This document shows positions 1 through 8,087 of a stretch of 10,754 nucleotides of DNA, one piece after another; the first letter of the stretch is position 1; every line of letters starts with the position of its first letter. A model generated the notes under the pieces. It was given only the letters and a program-made list of their open reading frames with translations. It was not told the DNA's origin and ran no database searches. The stretch comes from an uncultured Bacteroidales bacterium. Its GTDB lineage: Bacteria; Bacteroidota; Bacteroidia; Bacteroidales; UBA932. The translations under genes were made by a program, and so were the position numbers. Location of the stretch: NCBI GenBank assembly GCA_946617545.1, contig CAMOKK010000030.1, forward strand, positions 1-10,754, read 5' to 3'.

Positions 1-1024
1 CCTTCTCGATTTCCGCGAAGTCTTCCAGGTAGAAGGCTTCCACCAGGGCGCGGGCTCCGTAGAAGAAGCGCACGGGCTTTTTGGTCTTGAGGGTCTTGAA
101 CAGGTGCATGATGTGGCTGCGGAGCGGAGCCATGCCGGCGCCGCCGCCCACGAAGATGTATTCCTGGGTGTCAGGGTCGTCCTTCGGGAGCAGGAACTCA
201 CCGTAAGGGCCGGAAATCATCACCTTGTCGCCGGGCTTGCGGGAGAACACATAGGTGGATGCGATTCCCGGAGGAACACCGGGTACGAACTTGAACACGC
301 CCTTGGGCTGGGTGCGGTCGAACGGAGGGGTTGCGATACGCACGTTCAGCTTGATGAGGTCCTTCTCGGCCGGATACGAGGCCATGGAATAGGCACGGAT
401 GGTGGGAACGGTGTTCTTGAACTTCAGGGAAGTGATGCCGTACTTTTCCCAGTCACCCTTGTAGATATCGGCCACGCCCATGTCGGCGAAGTCGGCCTCG
501 TATTCGGGAATGTCGATCTGGATGTATTCACCGGACTTGAAGTCGATATGCTCGCCTTCGGGCAGACGCACGGTGAATTCCTTGATGAAGGTGGCCACGT
601 TCTCGTTGGAAATGACCTCGCATTCGAGTTTCTTGACGCTGAGGGCGCTTTCCGGAACGGCAATCTGGATGTTGTCCTTCACTTTCACCTGGCAGCCCAG
701 ACGCCAGCCTTCCTTGATCTGCTTGCGGGAGAAGAAACCCGTTTCAGTGGGAAGGATGGTGCCGCCGCCTTCCAGGACCTGCAGTTTGCACTGGCCGCAG
801 TTGGCCTTGCCGCCGCAGGCGGAGGGGAGGAAGATGCCGTGATCGGCCAGGGTGTGCATCACATCGCCGCCGGGCGTCACTTCCAGTTCCTTGGTGCCGC
901 CGTTGATATTGATTTTGACGGTACCGGAAGGGGTGAGGGCGGTCTTGATCCAAAGGAGCAGGGCAACCAGAATAAGGGTTACCACCGTAATGACCAGGAT
1001 AGAGAATATAATTGTATTTCCCAT
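1..1024 (-). CDS. nqrF: Na+-translocating NADH:quinone reductase subunit F (partial, C-terminus beyond left edge)
   Basis: NqrF is the electron-entry subunit of Na+-NQR. It oxidises NADH on the cytoplasmic side and passes electrons from FAD to a 2Fe-2S centre. Translation from the ATG at 1024 gives one N-terminal membrane helix (about residues 4-26), then a ferredoxin-type domain with Cys70, Cys76, Cys79 and Cys111 (CGGKANCGQC plus LGCQV). A ferredoxin-reductase module follows, with the FAD motif RAYSMAS at about residues 210-216 and the nucleotide-binding stretch GGGAGMAPLRSHI near 292-304. The cysteine spacing matches well-studied Vibrio NqrF. The start is fixed by a strong Shine-Dalgarno (GTAGGAGGGAAAG) that overlaps the nqrE stop codon. 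The visible part is 341 codons; the family is usually about 405-420 aa, so roughly the last 70 residues are outside the window. Last gene of the nqr operon. Confidence 0.96.
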   Translation of the reverse strand, partial: MGNTIIFSILVITVVTLILVALLLWIKTALTPSGTVKININGGTKELEVTPGGDVMHTLADHGIFLPSACGGKANCGQCKLQVLEGGGTILPTETGFFSRKQIKEGWRLGCQVKVKDNIQIAVPESALSVKKLECEVISNENVATFIKEFTVRLPEGEHIDFKSGEYIQIDIPEYEADFADMGVADIYKGDWEKYGITSLKFKNTVPTIRAYSMASYPAEKDLIKLNVRIATPPFDRTQPKGVFKFVPGVPPGIASTYVFSRKPGDKVMISGPYGEFLLPKDDPDTQEYIFVGGGAGMAPLRSHIMHLFKTLKTKKPVRFFYGARALVEAFYLEDFAEIEK

Positions 1025-1036
1025 AATCTTTCCCTC

Positions 1037-1633
1037 CTACAGTGCTATTCCCATGAAGGTCATGAAGGCAATGCCCATCAGACCCACGGTGATGAACGTG
1101 ATACCCAGGCCCTTGAGGGCGTTGGGGACATTGGAGTAGGCCATCTTTTCACGGATGGCGGCCAGGGATACGATGGCCAGGAACCAGCCCAGGCCGGAAC
1201 CCAGGGCGTACACCGTGGCTTCCCCAATGTTCAGGAAGTCTTTCTGCTGCATGAACAGGGAACCGCCCAGAATGGCGCAGTTCACGGCAATCAGGGGCAG
1301 GAAGATACCCAGGGCCGAATACAGCTCCGGGGAGAATTTCTCCACCACCATTTCTACAATCTGCACGATGGCGGCAATCACCGCGATGAACACGATGAAG
1401 CTCAGGAAGCTCAGGTCCACTCCCTCGATGAGGGCGTCCGGAGCCAGCACATAGGTGTTGAGCAGGTAGTTGATGGGGAGCGTGACCAGCAGCACGAAGA
1501 TAACCGCGACACCCAGGCCTGCAGCTGTCTTCACATTCTTCGATACCGCCAGGAATGAGCACATTCCCAGGAAGTAAGCGAAGATCATGTTGTCCACGAA
1601 GATGGACTTTATCAGTAAGCTAAGATATTCCAT
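1037..1633 (-). CDS. nqrE: Na+-translocating NADH:quinone reductase subunit E
   Basis: NqrE is an integral membrane subunit of Na+-NQR, a homologue of NqrD and of RnfA. The 198-aa product has the usual family length and about six hydrophobic helices. Cys25 ([11 protein letters not shown]) and Cys119 ([13 protein letters not shown]) lie in two matching half-helices. In the studied enzyme the equivalent cysteines, with the pair in NqrD, hold an iron centre inside the membrane that relays electrons from NqrF. The ATG at 1633 starts 12 nt after the nqrD stop with no good Shine-Dalgarno, so translation is probably coupled to nqrD. The stop codon TAG lies inside the ribosome-binding site of nqrF. 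Confidence 0.97.
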   Translation of the reverse strand: MEYLSLLIKSIFVDNMIFAYFLGMCSFLAVSKNVKTAAGLGVAVIFVLLVTLPINYLLNTYVLAPDALIEGVDLSFLSFIVFIAVIAAIVQIVEMVVEKFSPELYSALGIFLPLIAVNCAILGGSLFMQQKDFLNIGEATVYALGSGLGWFLAIVSLAAIREKMAYSNVPNALKGLGITFITVGLMGIAFMTFMGIAL

Positions 1634-1645
1634 AGGGCGTCAGGA

Positions 1646-2260
1646 TTATTTCTCTTGCAAGTCTTTCTGGATGGAACGCTGTACCCACACGATGCATCCC
1701 AGGAGGATGAGGGCGAAGGGCGGCAGAATCACCAGATTGTTGGGAACGTAGCCGAAGCGGTTCAGGATGTCGAACCCGAAGAGGGTTCCGCTGCCCAGAA
1801 GCTCGCGGAAGAAGGCCACGATAAGGAGGATGAGTCCGTAGCCGGCACCGTTGGCAACGCCGTCCAGGAAGCTGGGCCAGGGCTTGTTGCCCAGGGCGAA
1901 AGCCTCGATGCGGCCCATCACGATACAGTTGGTGATAATGAGGCCGATATACACGGACAGCTGCTTGTCAATGGCGTAGGTGGCTTCGAAGGACTTGAGA
2001 ATCTGGTCCACGAGGATAACCATCATGGCCACCACCACCAGCTGGACAATGATACGTACCCGGCCCGGAATGGTGTTGCGGAGCAGGGACAGGATAAGGC
2101 TGGAGATGCCCGTAACCACAATCACGGAGAGGGCCATCACCAGGGCTCCCTTCAGGGTAACGGTAACCGCCAGGGAAGAGCAGATGCCCAGCACCAGGAC
2201 GGTAATGGGGTTACCTTTGAATATGGGATTCAGAATGGTTTCTTTCAGTTTTGCATCCAT
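1646..2260 (-). CDS. nqrD: Na+-translocating NADH:quinone reductase subunit D
   Basis: NqrD is an integral membrane subunit of Na+-NQR and a pseudo-symmetric partner of NqrE. The 204-aa product begins MDAKLKETILNPIFKGNPIT and carries Cys27 (LGICSSLAVT) and Cys112 (IITNCIVMGR), the expected ligands for the intramembrane iron centre shared with NqrE. About six membrane helices are visible, along with the family phrase LGNKPWPSFLDG near residues 123-134. Only 3 nt separate it from the nqrC stop. A strong AGGAGG sits inside the last nqrC codons, 9 nt before the ATG, which fixes the start. Confidence 0.97.
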   Translation of the reverse strand: MDAKLKETILNPIFKGNPITVLVLGICSSLAVTVTLKGALVMALSVIVVTGISSLILSLLRNTIPGRVRIIVQLVVVAMMVILVDQILKSFEATYAIDKQLSVYIGLIITNCIVMGRIEAFALGNKPWPSFLDGVANGAGYGLILLIVAFFRELLGSGTLFGFDILNRFGYVPNNLVILPPFALILLGCIVWVQRSIQKDLQEK

Positions 2261-2263
2261 AGC

Positions 2264-3049
2264 TTAGTCCTCCTCACATTTGGGTTGATTACTCAGGAAG
2301 TATTTGGCATAGGCGGCCAGCCAGGTATCGATAGCGGCATCCAGGCCCTGGGACGTCATGGTGGCGCCGGTGATGGCATCCACCTGATTGTCCACCACGG
2401 ACTTTCCATCGGCCTCCTTGGGAGCGCCGCCCTTCACAATATCAAAGACATTCGCCTGGGAGAAACTGGCGGTTTCTCCTACGAACTCGGCCTGGAAGGA
2501 AGGGTCGTCCTTAATCTTGGCACCCAGGCCGGCGGTTTCGGACTCGTGGTCGAAATAGGCTCCGCCGATGGTCTTGAGGTCTTTCTCGAAGGACATGTAT
2601 CCCCAGATGGGGCCCCACAGGCCGGCTCCGTAAATGGGAACCACCGTGCGGCCGTTCTTGAAGACAAAGACGGGAAGCTCGGGCTCTCCGGTCTTGTTGG
2701 CGCCGCCCTTGATGTTGTAGTTCTGGCGCTTGAGCTCCTTGGGGCCGTACACCTGGATGTTATTCCGGTCGATGGCCAGTTCCCGGAGCTGATTTCCTTC
2801 GAGGTCTATCACGAAGGCACGCTCGATTTCCTGGGCGTACTTGTCCAGCTTGGCGGCGTTGCCCAGCTTGTCCAGTTCGGCCTTGGTGCCATACTGGGCG
2901 GCCTTGAGCATCTGGGAGATGGTTTCGGCCTTCTCGTTGGCGTCCTGCTTGGACTTGAGGCTCTGGGAAACGAAGGCCAGGAGCGCTGCCACTATCACCA
3001 CAATGACGGTGGTGTAAATGACGGTATATACATTATTGTTTGTATTCAT
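2264..3049 (-). CDS. nqrC: Na+-translocating NADH:quinone reductase subunit C (covalent FMN carrier)
   Basis: NqrC carries a covalently bound FMN on the periplasmic side of Na+-NQR. The 261-aa product has one N-terminal membrane helix (about residues 8-29), then a soluble FMN-binding domain. The phrase HESETAGLGAKI at 168-179 corresponds to the family's ETxGLG motif. DAITGAT at 224-230 matches the Dxx(S/T)GAT flavinylation motif, so Thr230 is the likely phosphoester attachment site for FMN placed by ApbE; no apbE lies in this window. Length is normal for the family. The C-terminus ends in a charged tail with a cysteine (PKCEED). The ATG at 3049 follows the nqrB stop by 12 nt and has no evident Shine-Dalgarno. 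Confidence 0.96.
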   Translation of the reverse strand: MNTNNNVYTVIYTTVIVVIVAALLAFVSQSLKSKQDANEKAETISQMLKAAQYGTKAELDKLGNAAKLDKYAQEIERAFVIDLEGNQLRELAIDRNNIQVYGPKELKRQNYNIKGGANKTGEPELPVFVFKNGRTVVPIYGAGLWGPIWGYMSFEKDLKTIGGAYFDHESETAGLGAKIKDDPSFQAEFVGETASFSQANVFDIVKGGAPKEADGKSVVDNQVDAITGATMTSQGLDAAIDTWLAAYAKYFLSNQPKCEED

Positions 3050-3061
3050 AGGGCAGCGGGA

Positions 3062-4186
3062 TTAAGCGGTTAAAGCTTTCTTGGCGCGGCGGGATGTATG
3101 GGCCGACACCACGCAGTGGTCTATGAGCGGAGCCATGGTGTTCATGAGCAGGATGGCCAGCATCATGCCTTCCATGTAACCGGGGTTCCACAGACGCACT
3201 ACCACGGCGAGGGCACCCACCAGGAAGCCGTAAATCCATTTGCCGGTTTCCGTCTGGGCGGCGGTCACAGGGTCCGTGGCCATAAAGACCGAGCCGAAGA
3301 GGAAGCCGCCCATCACCAGCTGATAGTAGCAGGGGACTGCGGTGGCGCCTGCCAGCTGGCCCAGCCAGCCCACCAGGAGGCCGCCGGCGATGGAGGAGAC
3401 CATGATTTTCCAGGAAGCCACGCCGGTCCATACCAGGATGAAGGCGCCGATGAGGATGGCAATCACGCTGGTTTCACCGGTACTTCCGGGAATGAAGCCG
3501 TAGAACATGTCCATGAAGCTGTACTGGCCCACGGCTCCGGTGGCGGCGTCGTAGGCGCCGTCATGGGCGATGGCCAGGGGCGTGGCGGCGCTGATGGCAT
3601 CTACGCCATCCAGGCCGGCCCAGGTCTTGGACACCCATACGGAAGAGCCCGACATGCTGGACGGATAGGAGAAGAACAGGAAGGCGCGGGCCACCAGGGC
3701 CGGGTTCCAGATGTTCATTCCGGTACCGCCGAATACTTCCTTCACAAAAATCACGGAGAAAGCCACGGCCAGGGCCAGCATCCACAGGGGAACGTCTATG
3801 GGAACAATCAGGGGAATGAGGAAGCCGGTTACCAGGTAACCTTCGTTCACTTCCTCCCCGCGAATCTGGGAACTGGCGAACTCAATGGCCAGGCCCACTA
3901 CATAGGAGACAACGAAAAGGGGCAGCATCCGGAGCAGTCCGTAAAAGAACATGTGCCAGAAGCCCCATTCCAGGTTATAGAGGGTGGAGGTCTGCAGACC
4001 CACGTTGTACATGCCGAACAGGGCGGCAGGCACCAGGGCAACCACTACCATGATCATGACACGCTTGAGGTCGATACCGTCGCGTACGTGCGCACCCTTG
4101 GCCGATACGGTGCCGGGTACACGCAGGAAGGTGTCGAAAGCGTCGACGGTGGAATGCCACCAGGGAGTTTTATTCTGCTGAGCCAT
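3062..4186 (-). CDS. nqrB: Na+-translocating NADH:quinone reductase subunit B (flavin and quinone subunit)
   Basis: NqrB is the largest membrane subunit of Na+-NQR. It carries covalent FMN and riboflavin and is implicated in quinone reduction and the Na+ path. The 374-aa product has a soluble N-terminal stretch, then about ten hydrophobic segments. DAISAAT at 196-202 fits the flavinylation motif Dxx(S/T)xAT, making Thr202 the likely FMN carrier. VFGGTGMNIWNPAL at 151-164 is a family signature; the paired glycines 153-154 correspond to residues linked to ubiquinone binding in Vibrio. The STGETS loop (235-240) is also typical. It is somewhat shorter than Vibrio NqrB (about 410 aa). The start lies 2 nt after the nqrA TAG stop, so coupled translation is likely; no strong Shine-Dalgarno is present. 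Confidence 0.97.
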   Translation of the reverse strand: MAQQNKTPWWHSTVDAFDTFLRVPGTVSAKGAHVRDGIDLKRVMIMVVVALVPAALFGMYNVGLQTSTLYNLEWGFWHMFFYGLLRMLPLFVVSYVVGLAIEFASSQIRGEEVNEGYLVTGFLIPLIVPIDVPLWMLALAVAFSVIFVKEVFGGTGMNIWNPALVARAFLFFSYPSSMSGSSVWVSKTWAGLDGVDAISAATPLAIAHDGAYDAATGAVGQYSFMDMFYGFIPGSTGETSVIAILIGAFILVWTGVASWKIMVSSIAGGLLVGWLGQLAGATAVPCYYQLVMGGFLFGSVFMATDPVTAAQTETGKWIYGFLVGALAVVVRLWNPGYMEGMMLAILLMNTMAPLIDHCVVSAHTSRRAKKALTA

Positions 4187-4188
4187 AG

Positions 4189-5514
4189 CTATGCCATTTC
4201 TTTAATCATGAGGTCTATACCCTTTTGGATAATGGCCTGGATTTCGTTCTTGGAAGGGTCCACAAAGTCGCACAGGGCCAGGTCTTCCGGCAGCACTTCG
4301 TAAATGCCGAATTTCTCCATCTTCTCGATGTCTCCGGCCAGGCAGGCCTTGATCAGGTAGATGGGGAAGATGTCCATGGGGGTGACATCCTCGAAGCATT
4401 TGGTCTGGACGAAGGCGCGGGGACCGCCGTGCAGGTTGGTGTCCATGTTGTACTTCTTGCGGGGGGTGAGCCAGGAGAAGTAGCACCAGGAAGAGCTGAA
4501 TACCTTGGGACGGAACACCTTGGCCCAACCCAGCCATTCGCGCTTGTAGCCCTCGTACAGGAGGGTGAGCTGGTCTTCGAAGAAGCCCAGGTAGCCTTCG
4601 GCCCCCAGGTTTTCTCCGCTGAGGACGTCTCCGCCCACGACGCGCACGCCTTCCTTCACGTCGGTGATGTCTTTCACGGGCGTGCCGGGGAGGGCCACCA
4701 CATAGCCGGTCCGGGCGGCGGCGGGGCCGGTGACGGCCACCTTGCGGGTGAGGTCCAGCTTGCCGGTGTTAATCACATGGCCCAGGGCGGCCAGGTGCAG
4801 CAGGGAGACGGTCCACACGGTCTCACCCTTGCGGATGGGGGCGATGTGGCTAATCTGGACACCTACGTTGCCGGCCGGATGGGGACCGCTTACTTCATGG
4901 AGCGTGGCATTCGTAATGCCGCCAAAGGCCGATCCGGCCTTTCTAACGGAGATGTGCACGGGGGCAATCTTGCCCAGGGCGTCTACACCGGCCTGGATAT
5001 CCTTCATGGATTCTACCAGGGTGTAATCCGTGTCCGCTGCCAGCGGAGCCGTGCTGAAGGAGGAAACGAAAATTGCCTTGGGTGCAGCCTGGGGGTCTGC
5101 CACGATGCCGTAGGGACGCTGGATGAGCGAACCCCAGAGGCCGGTGTTGAGGAGGAGCTCCTTCACCTGGGCGGCGTCTGCGGGAGCCTGGGAACCGAAG
5201 TCCACGTACTCCTGGGAGGCATCGGCCTTGACCAGAACTGCCAGCAACTTTCTCTTTTCGCCCCGGACGATCTGCGCTACGGTGCCGCTGACGGGCGAGG
5301 TGAGCAGAATCTCGGGACGCTGTTTGTCGGCCATCACGGGGGAGCCTGCCTTCACTGCATCGCCCTCCTTCACCAGCAGCCTGGGAACCAGGCCTTTGAA
5401 GCAGGTGGGCTTTACAGCTACGATGTCAGGAACCACGGTTTTGATGACTTCGGGGGCTGCAACACCTTTGATGGGGATGTTCAGACCCTTTTTCAAATCG
5501 AGATTGTTTGACAT
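4189..5514 (-). CDS. nqrA: Na+-translocating NADH:quinone reductase subunit A
   Basis: NqrA is the cytoplasmic subunit of Na+-NQR, associated with NqrB and implicated in quinone binding. I start it at the ATG at 5514, giving 441 aa beginning MSNNLDLKKGLNIPIKG, because NqrA proteins begin almost at this KKGL(N/D)IPI(A/K)G phrase. An in-frame ATG at 5541 would add nine residues, but it lies inside the probable promoter element. The N-terminal barrel-like biotinyl-lipoyl-type region includes PRLLVKEGDAVKAGSPV and SPVSGTV (about residues 45-75). The C-terminal half contains the typical FPIYLIKACLAGDIEKMEKF stretch. It is the first gene of the operon and its TAG stop is 2 nt before nqrB. Confidence 0.96.
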   Translation of the reverse strand: MSNNLDLKKGLNIPIKGVAAPEVIKTVVPDIVAVKPTCFKGLVPRLLVKEGDAVKAGSPVMADKQRPEILLTSPVSGTVAQIVRGEKRKLLAVLVKADASQEYVDFGSQAPADAAQVKELLLNTGLWGSLIQRPYGIVADPQAAPKAIFVSSFSTAPLAADTDYTLVESMKDIQAGVDALGKIAPVHISVRKAGSAFGGITNATLHEVSGPHPAGNVGVQISHIAPIRKGETVWTVSLLHLAALGHVINTGKLDLTRKVAVTGPAAARTGYVVALPGTPVKDITDVKEGVRVVGGDVLSGENLGAEGYLGFFEDQLTLLYEGYKREWLGWAKVFRPKVFSSSWCYFSWLTPRKKYNMDTNLHGGPRAFVQTKCFEDVTPMDIFPIYLIKACLAGDIEKMEKFGIYEVLPEDLALCDFVDPSKNEIQAIIQKGIDLMIKEMA

Positions 5515-5598
5515 TATTTGATTGGTTTTGTGTATTTCCAAAAATACTGCGCGAAGTTACGAATTTTTTACTAATTTCGCATACTAAATGTGACCGAG
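5515..5598. promoter_or_regulatory. divergent promoter region between nqrA and the helicase gene
   Basis: These 84 nt separate two divergently read genes. For nqrA (minus strand) the sequence TATTTTTG, seen as CAAAAATA at 5539-5546, matches the Bacteroidetes -7 element TAnnTTTG exactly and predicts a leader of about 20 nt. No convincing TTG -33 box lies 19-21 nt upstream of it. For the helicase (plus strand) only an imperfect TAATTTCG at 5572-5579 is visible. No inverted repeat or clear operator was seen. The nqrA element is a good match; the helicase one is a guess. Confidence 0.5.
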
Positions 5599-7953
5599 AT
5601 GAGTGAGATTCTAAGGGATTTGAATCCTGAACAAAAAAAAGCTGTGGAGTGCCTGGAAGGGCCCATGCTCATCGTGGCCGGGGCTGGCTCCGGCAAGACG
5701 AGGGTGCTTACTTCCCGCATTGCCAATCTGATAGAACATGGCGTGAAGCCGGAGAGCATCCTGGCCCTGACTTTCACCAAGAAGGCGGCCGGGGAGATGA
5801 AGGAAAGGATAGCCCTGATGGTAGGGGAGCGGCAGGCCCGCCGCCTCTGGATGGGTACTTTCCATTCGGTCTTCATCCGTTTCCTGAGGGAGTATGCCGA
5901 TGTGATTGGCTTTCCCCAGAATTTCACCATCTACGACACCACGGACTCCGTGAGCTGCATCAAGCACTGCATCAAGCAGCTCTCGCTGGACGAGAAGATG
6001 TATAAGCCCAAGGAAGTGCTCTCCCGCATTTCCAAGGCCAAGAACGACCTTGTCACCCCTACGCCCTACATGAACGGGGCGGGCGGCTACCGGGAAGACG
6101 ACAACCAGCACAAGAAGCCGGAGATTTACCGCATCTATGCCCTCTACTGCCAAACCTGCCTCCAGTCCGGCGTGATGGACTTCGACGACATCCTCCTGTA
6201 CCTGAACATCCTGTTCAAGCGCAGTGAAGAGGCCCTCCGCACCATAGCAGGCCGATTCTCCCAAATCCTGGTGGACGAGTACCAGGACACCAACATGGCC
6301 CAGTACCTGGTGCTCAAGAAACTGGCCGGCGGCCACAAGAACATCTGCGTGGTGGGAGACGACTCCCAGTCCATCTACGGTTTCCGCGGCGCCCAGATCC
6401 AGAACATCCTCAATTTCCAGAAAGACTTTCCCGCGGCGCGCCTGTTCCGCCTGGAACGCAATTACCGCAGCACCCAGACCATCGTGAACGCCGCCAACTC
6501 GCTCATCGCCCACAACGAGGGCCGCATCCCCAAGAACTGCGTCTCCATGGGCGAGGCCGGGGAGCCCCTGCACCTGGTACGCACCTACACCGAGCAGGAG
6601 GAGGCCATGCAGATTGCGTCGGCCATCCTGGCTCGCATCCGGGAAGACGGCGCTCAGTACGAGGACTTTGCCATCCTGTACCGCACCAATTCGCAGTCCC
6701 GCGCCTTGGAAGAGCAGCTGCGCCGCCGCAACATTCCTTATATGATTTACTCCGGCAACTCCTTCTTCGAGCGGGCCGAGGTAAAGGACGTGATGGCCTA
6801 TTTCAAGCTGGCGGTGAACCTCAATGACGACGAATCCTTCCGCCGGGTGGTGAACAAGCCCGCCCGCGGCATCGGAGACACCTCCCTGAACGCCCTCGCG
6901 CTGGCGGCCCGGGAAAACGGCACGTCGCTGTTCAAGGCGGCCGATTTGCCGGACCTGGAACGCTTCGGCCTCAAGGCGGCGGCCATCGGCAAAATCAAGG
7001 CCTTCACCTCCATGATGCAGAAGGCGGCGCTGGAGGCCCGGGACTCGGACGCATACGACGTGGCCCGCTCCTTGGCGGCCGAAAGCGGCATCCTGCTGTT
7101 CTACAAGGCCGATACTTCCGTGGAGGGCCAGTCCCGCTACGCCAACGTGGAAGAGCTCCTGAACAGCGTGAAGATGCGCGTGGAAGAGGTTGAGGCGGAT
7201 GCACAGGCCGATGGCATGGACGAGCGGCCGCGCGTCACCCTGGCCGATTACCTGGAAAACGTATCCCTCCTCTCCAACGTGGACGTGGCCGACGACGAAA
7301 CCCTGAACAAGGTGGCCCTGATGACGGTTCACACGGCCAAGGGCCTGGAATTCCCCTATGTGTTTGTGGCCGGAATGGAGGAGAACCTCTTCCCCTCCGG
7401 CGGCTGGATGCTCACCCCGCGTGACCTGGAGGAGGAGCGCCGCCTCTTCTATGTGGCCATCACCCGGGCCAAGCGGGCGGTGTCCCTGAGCTTTGCGCAG
7501 ACGCGCATGCGCAACGGAAAACACGAGTCCAACGCCCCCAGCCGCTTTCTCAAGGAACTGGCGCCCCAGTATCTGGACCATCCGCTCCGCAAGGAAGACT
7601 TCGAGGCACGCGAGCCGGAAGAGGATGCTTTCGGCGGCGGTTTCCGCTGGTCTTCCGCCTCCGGCAGGCGGCCTGCCGTGCCTGCTCCCGAGCCGGCGGC
7701 GTCCCGTCCCCGCACGGTCTCCGAAATCAAGGCGGAACTCGCTGCCCGGCCCAAGCCGCCGGTGACGGCGGATTTTGTGCCGGACCCCATGTCTTCCTTC
7801 CATGTGGGAGAGCGGATAGAGCACAACCGATTTGGGGCAGGAAAAGTCCTTGAGATAAGCGGTCAGTCGCCCGACATGAAGGCGAAAATCATCTTTGACA
7901 AGTACGGTGAAAAACTTTTGCTGCTAAAATTTGCGAAAATTCGTCACATATAA
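5599..7953 (+). CDS. pcrA: ATP-dependent DNA helicase, UvrD/PcrA family
   Basis: This is a superfamily 1A 3'-5' DNA helicase that unwinds DNA in nucleotide excision and mismatch repair and displaces proteins from DNA. From the ATG at 5599 it has 784 aa. The motifs appear in order: Q-motif region LNPEQKKAV (8-16), Walker A AGAGSGKT with Lys33, motif Ia LTFTKKAAGEMKER, motif II DEYQDT (226-231), motif III VVGDDSQSIYGFRGA (252-266), motif IV NYRS (288-291), motif V MTVHTAKGLEF (575-585) and motif VI RLFYVAITRAK (615-625). A proline- and alanine-rich linker (about 676-722) leads to a C-terminal Tudor-like domain (about 735-784), which in PcrA/UvrD contacts RNA polymerase. A GTG at 5590 would add three residues; I prefer the ATG. 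PcrA and UvrD cannot be told apart by sequence alone here. Confidence 0.96.
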   Translation: MSEILRDLNPEQKKAVECLEGPMLIVAGAGSGKTRVLTSRIANLIEHGVKPESILALTFTKKAAGEMKERIALMVGERQARRLWMGTFHSVFIRFLREYADVIGFPQNFTIYDTTDSVSCIKHCIKQLSLDEKMYKPKEVLSRISKAKNDLVTPTPYMNGAGGYREDDNQHKKPEIYRIYALYCQTCLQSGVMDFDDILLYLNILFKRSEEALRTIAGRFSQILVDEYQDTNMAQYLVLKKLAGGHKNICVVGDDSQSIYGFRGAQIQNILNFQKDFPAARLFRLERNYRSTQTIVNAANSLIAHNEGRIPKNCVSMGEAGEPLHLVRTYTEQEEAMQIASAILARIREDGAQYEDFAILYRTNSQSRALEEQLRRRNIPYMIYSGNSFFERAEVKDVMAYFKLAVNLNDDESFRRVVNKPARGIGDTSLNALALAARENGTSLFKAADLPDLERFGLKAAAIGKIKAFTSMMQKAALEARDSDAYDVARSLAAESGILLFYKADTSVEGQSRYANVEELLNSVKMRVEEVEADAQADGMDERPRVTLADYLENVSLLSNVDVADDETLNKVALMTVHTAKGLEFPYVFVAGMEENLFPSGGWMLTPRDLEEERRLFYVAITRAKRAVSLSFAQTRMRNGKHESNAPSRFLKELAPQYLDHPLRKEDFEAREPEEDAFGGGFRWSSASGRRPAVPAPEPAASRPRTVSEIKAELAARPKPPVTADFVPDPMSSFHVGERIEHNRFGAGKVLEISGQSPDMKAKIIFDKYGEKLLLLKFAKIRHI

Positions 7954-7984
7954 TTTGTTGAATCCTGTTTTTTTCTTATTTTTG
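7954..7984 (+). promoter_or_regulatory. Bacteroidetes-type promoter downstream of the helicase gene
   Basis: TTTG at 7954-7957 is followed by a 19-nt spacer and TATTTTTG at 7977-7984. This is an exact match to the Bacteroidetes consensus TTTG-N19-TAnnTTTG. It starts on the base after the helicase stop codon and points away from that gene into the convergent gap, so it cannot serve a protein gene visible here. Transcription would be expected to begin near 7988-7992. The area is T-rich, so a chance match remains possible. Confidence 0.55.
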
Positions 7985-7987
7985 CAA

Positions 7988-8062
7988 CGAAGTTTTTCAT
8001 AGTTTAAGTTTAGGTTAAGTAACTGGCTCCTCGCAGGGATTGCGAGGAGCCAGCGAATTTTT
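7988..8062 (+). ncRNA. candidate small RNA in the convergent helicase/glnA gap
   Basis: A transcript starting from the promoter-like site at 7954-7984 would run about 75 nt and end at the hairpin and T-run at 8023-8062. Its 5' half (about 7990-8022) is AT-rich and probably unpaired, with a repetitive run containing AGTTTAAGTTTAGGTTAAGT. Its 3' half is the hairpin. No start codon with a credible reading frame lies inside. Promoter, single-stranded lead and terminator at this spacing are the usual layout of a bacterial small RNA. No family was recognised; this is an inference from layout only. The 5' end is approximate. Confidence 0.35.
8023..8062 (+). terminator. Rho-independent terminator after the helicase gene
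   Basis: CTGGCTCCTCGCA (8023-8035) pairs perfectly with TGCGAGGAGCCAG (8041-8053) around the 5-nt loop GGGAT, followed by CGAA and TTTTT. The 13-bp GC-rich stem is very stable. The T-run is displaced by four bases, so termination may be less than complete. Read on the minus strand, the stem is not followed by a T-run, so it should act mainly on plus-strand transcripts. Confidence 0.8.
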
Positions 8063-8087
8063 AGTATTATGTTAGGGGTAAAAAATC

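Noticed and set aside
104..5511. Four very long plus-strand open frames (about 400-480 codons) lying opposite the nqr genes
   Set aside because: Each is antisense to a gene with clear family motifs. The translations are rich in Gly, His, Gln and Glu and show no recognisable domain. They arise because the real genes prefer codons ending in G or C and avoid TTA, CTA and TCA, which keeps the opposite strand free of stops.
5515..5541. Longer NqrA starting at the ATG at 5541
   Set aside because: The nine extra residues are not part of the family, and the ATG overlaps the TAnnTTTG promoter element, so it would not be in the transcript.
5611..7824. A 737-codon minus-strand frame opposite the helicase gene
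   Set aside because: It is a mirror of the helicase codon bias, with low-complexity composition and no start context; the sense strand carries all helicase motifs.
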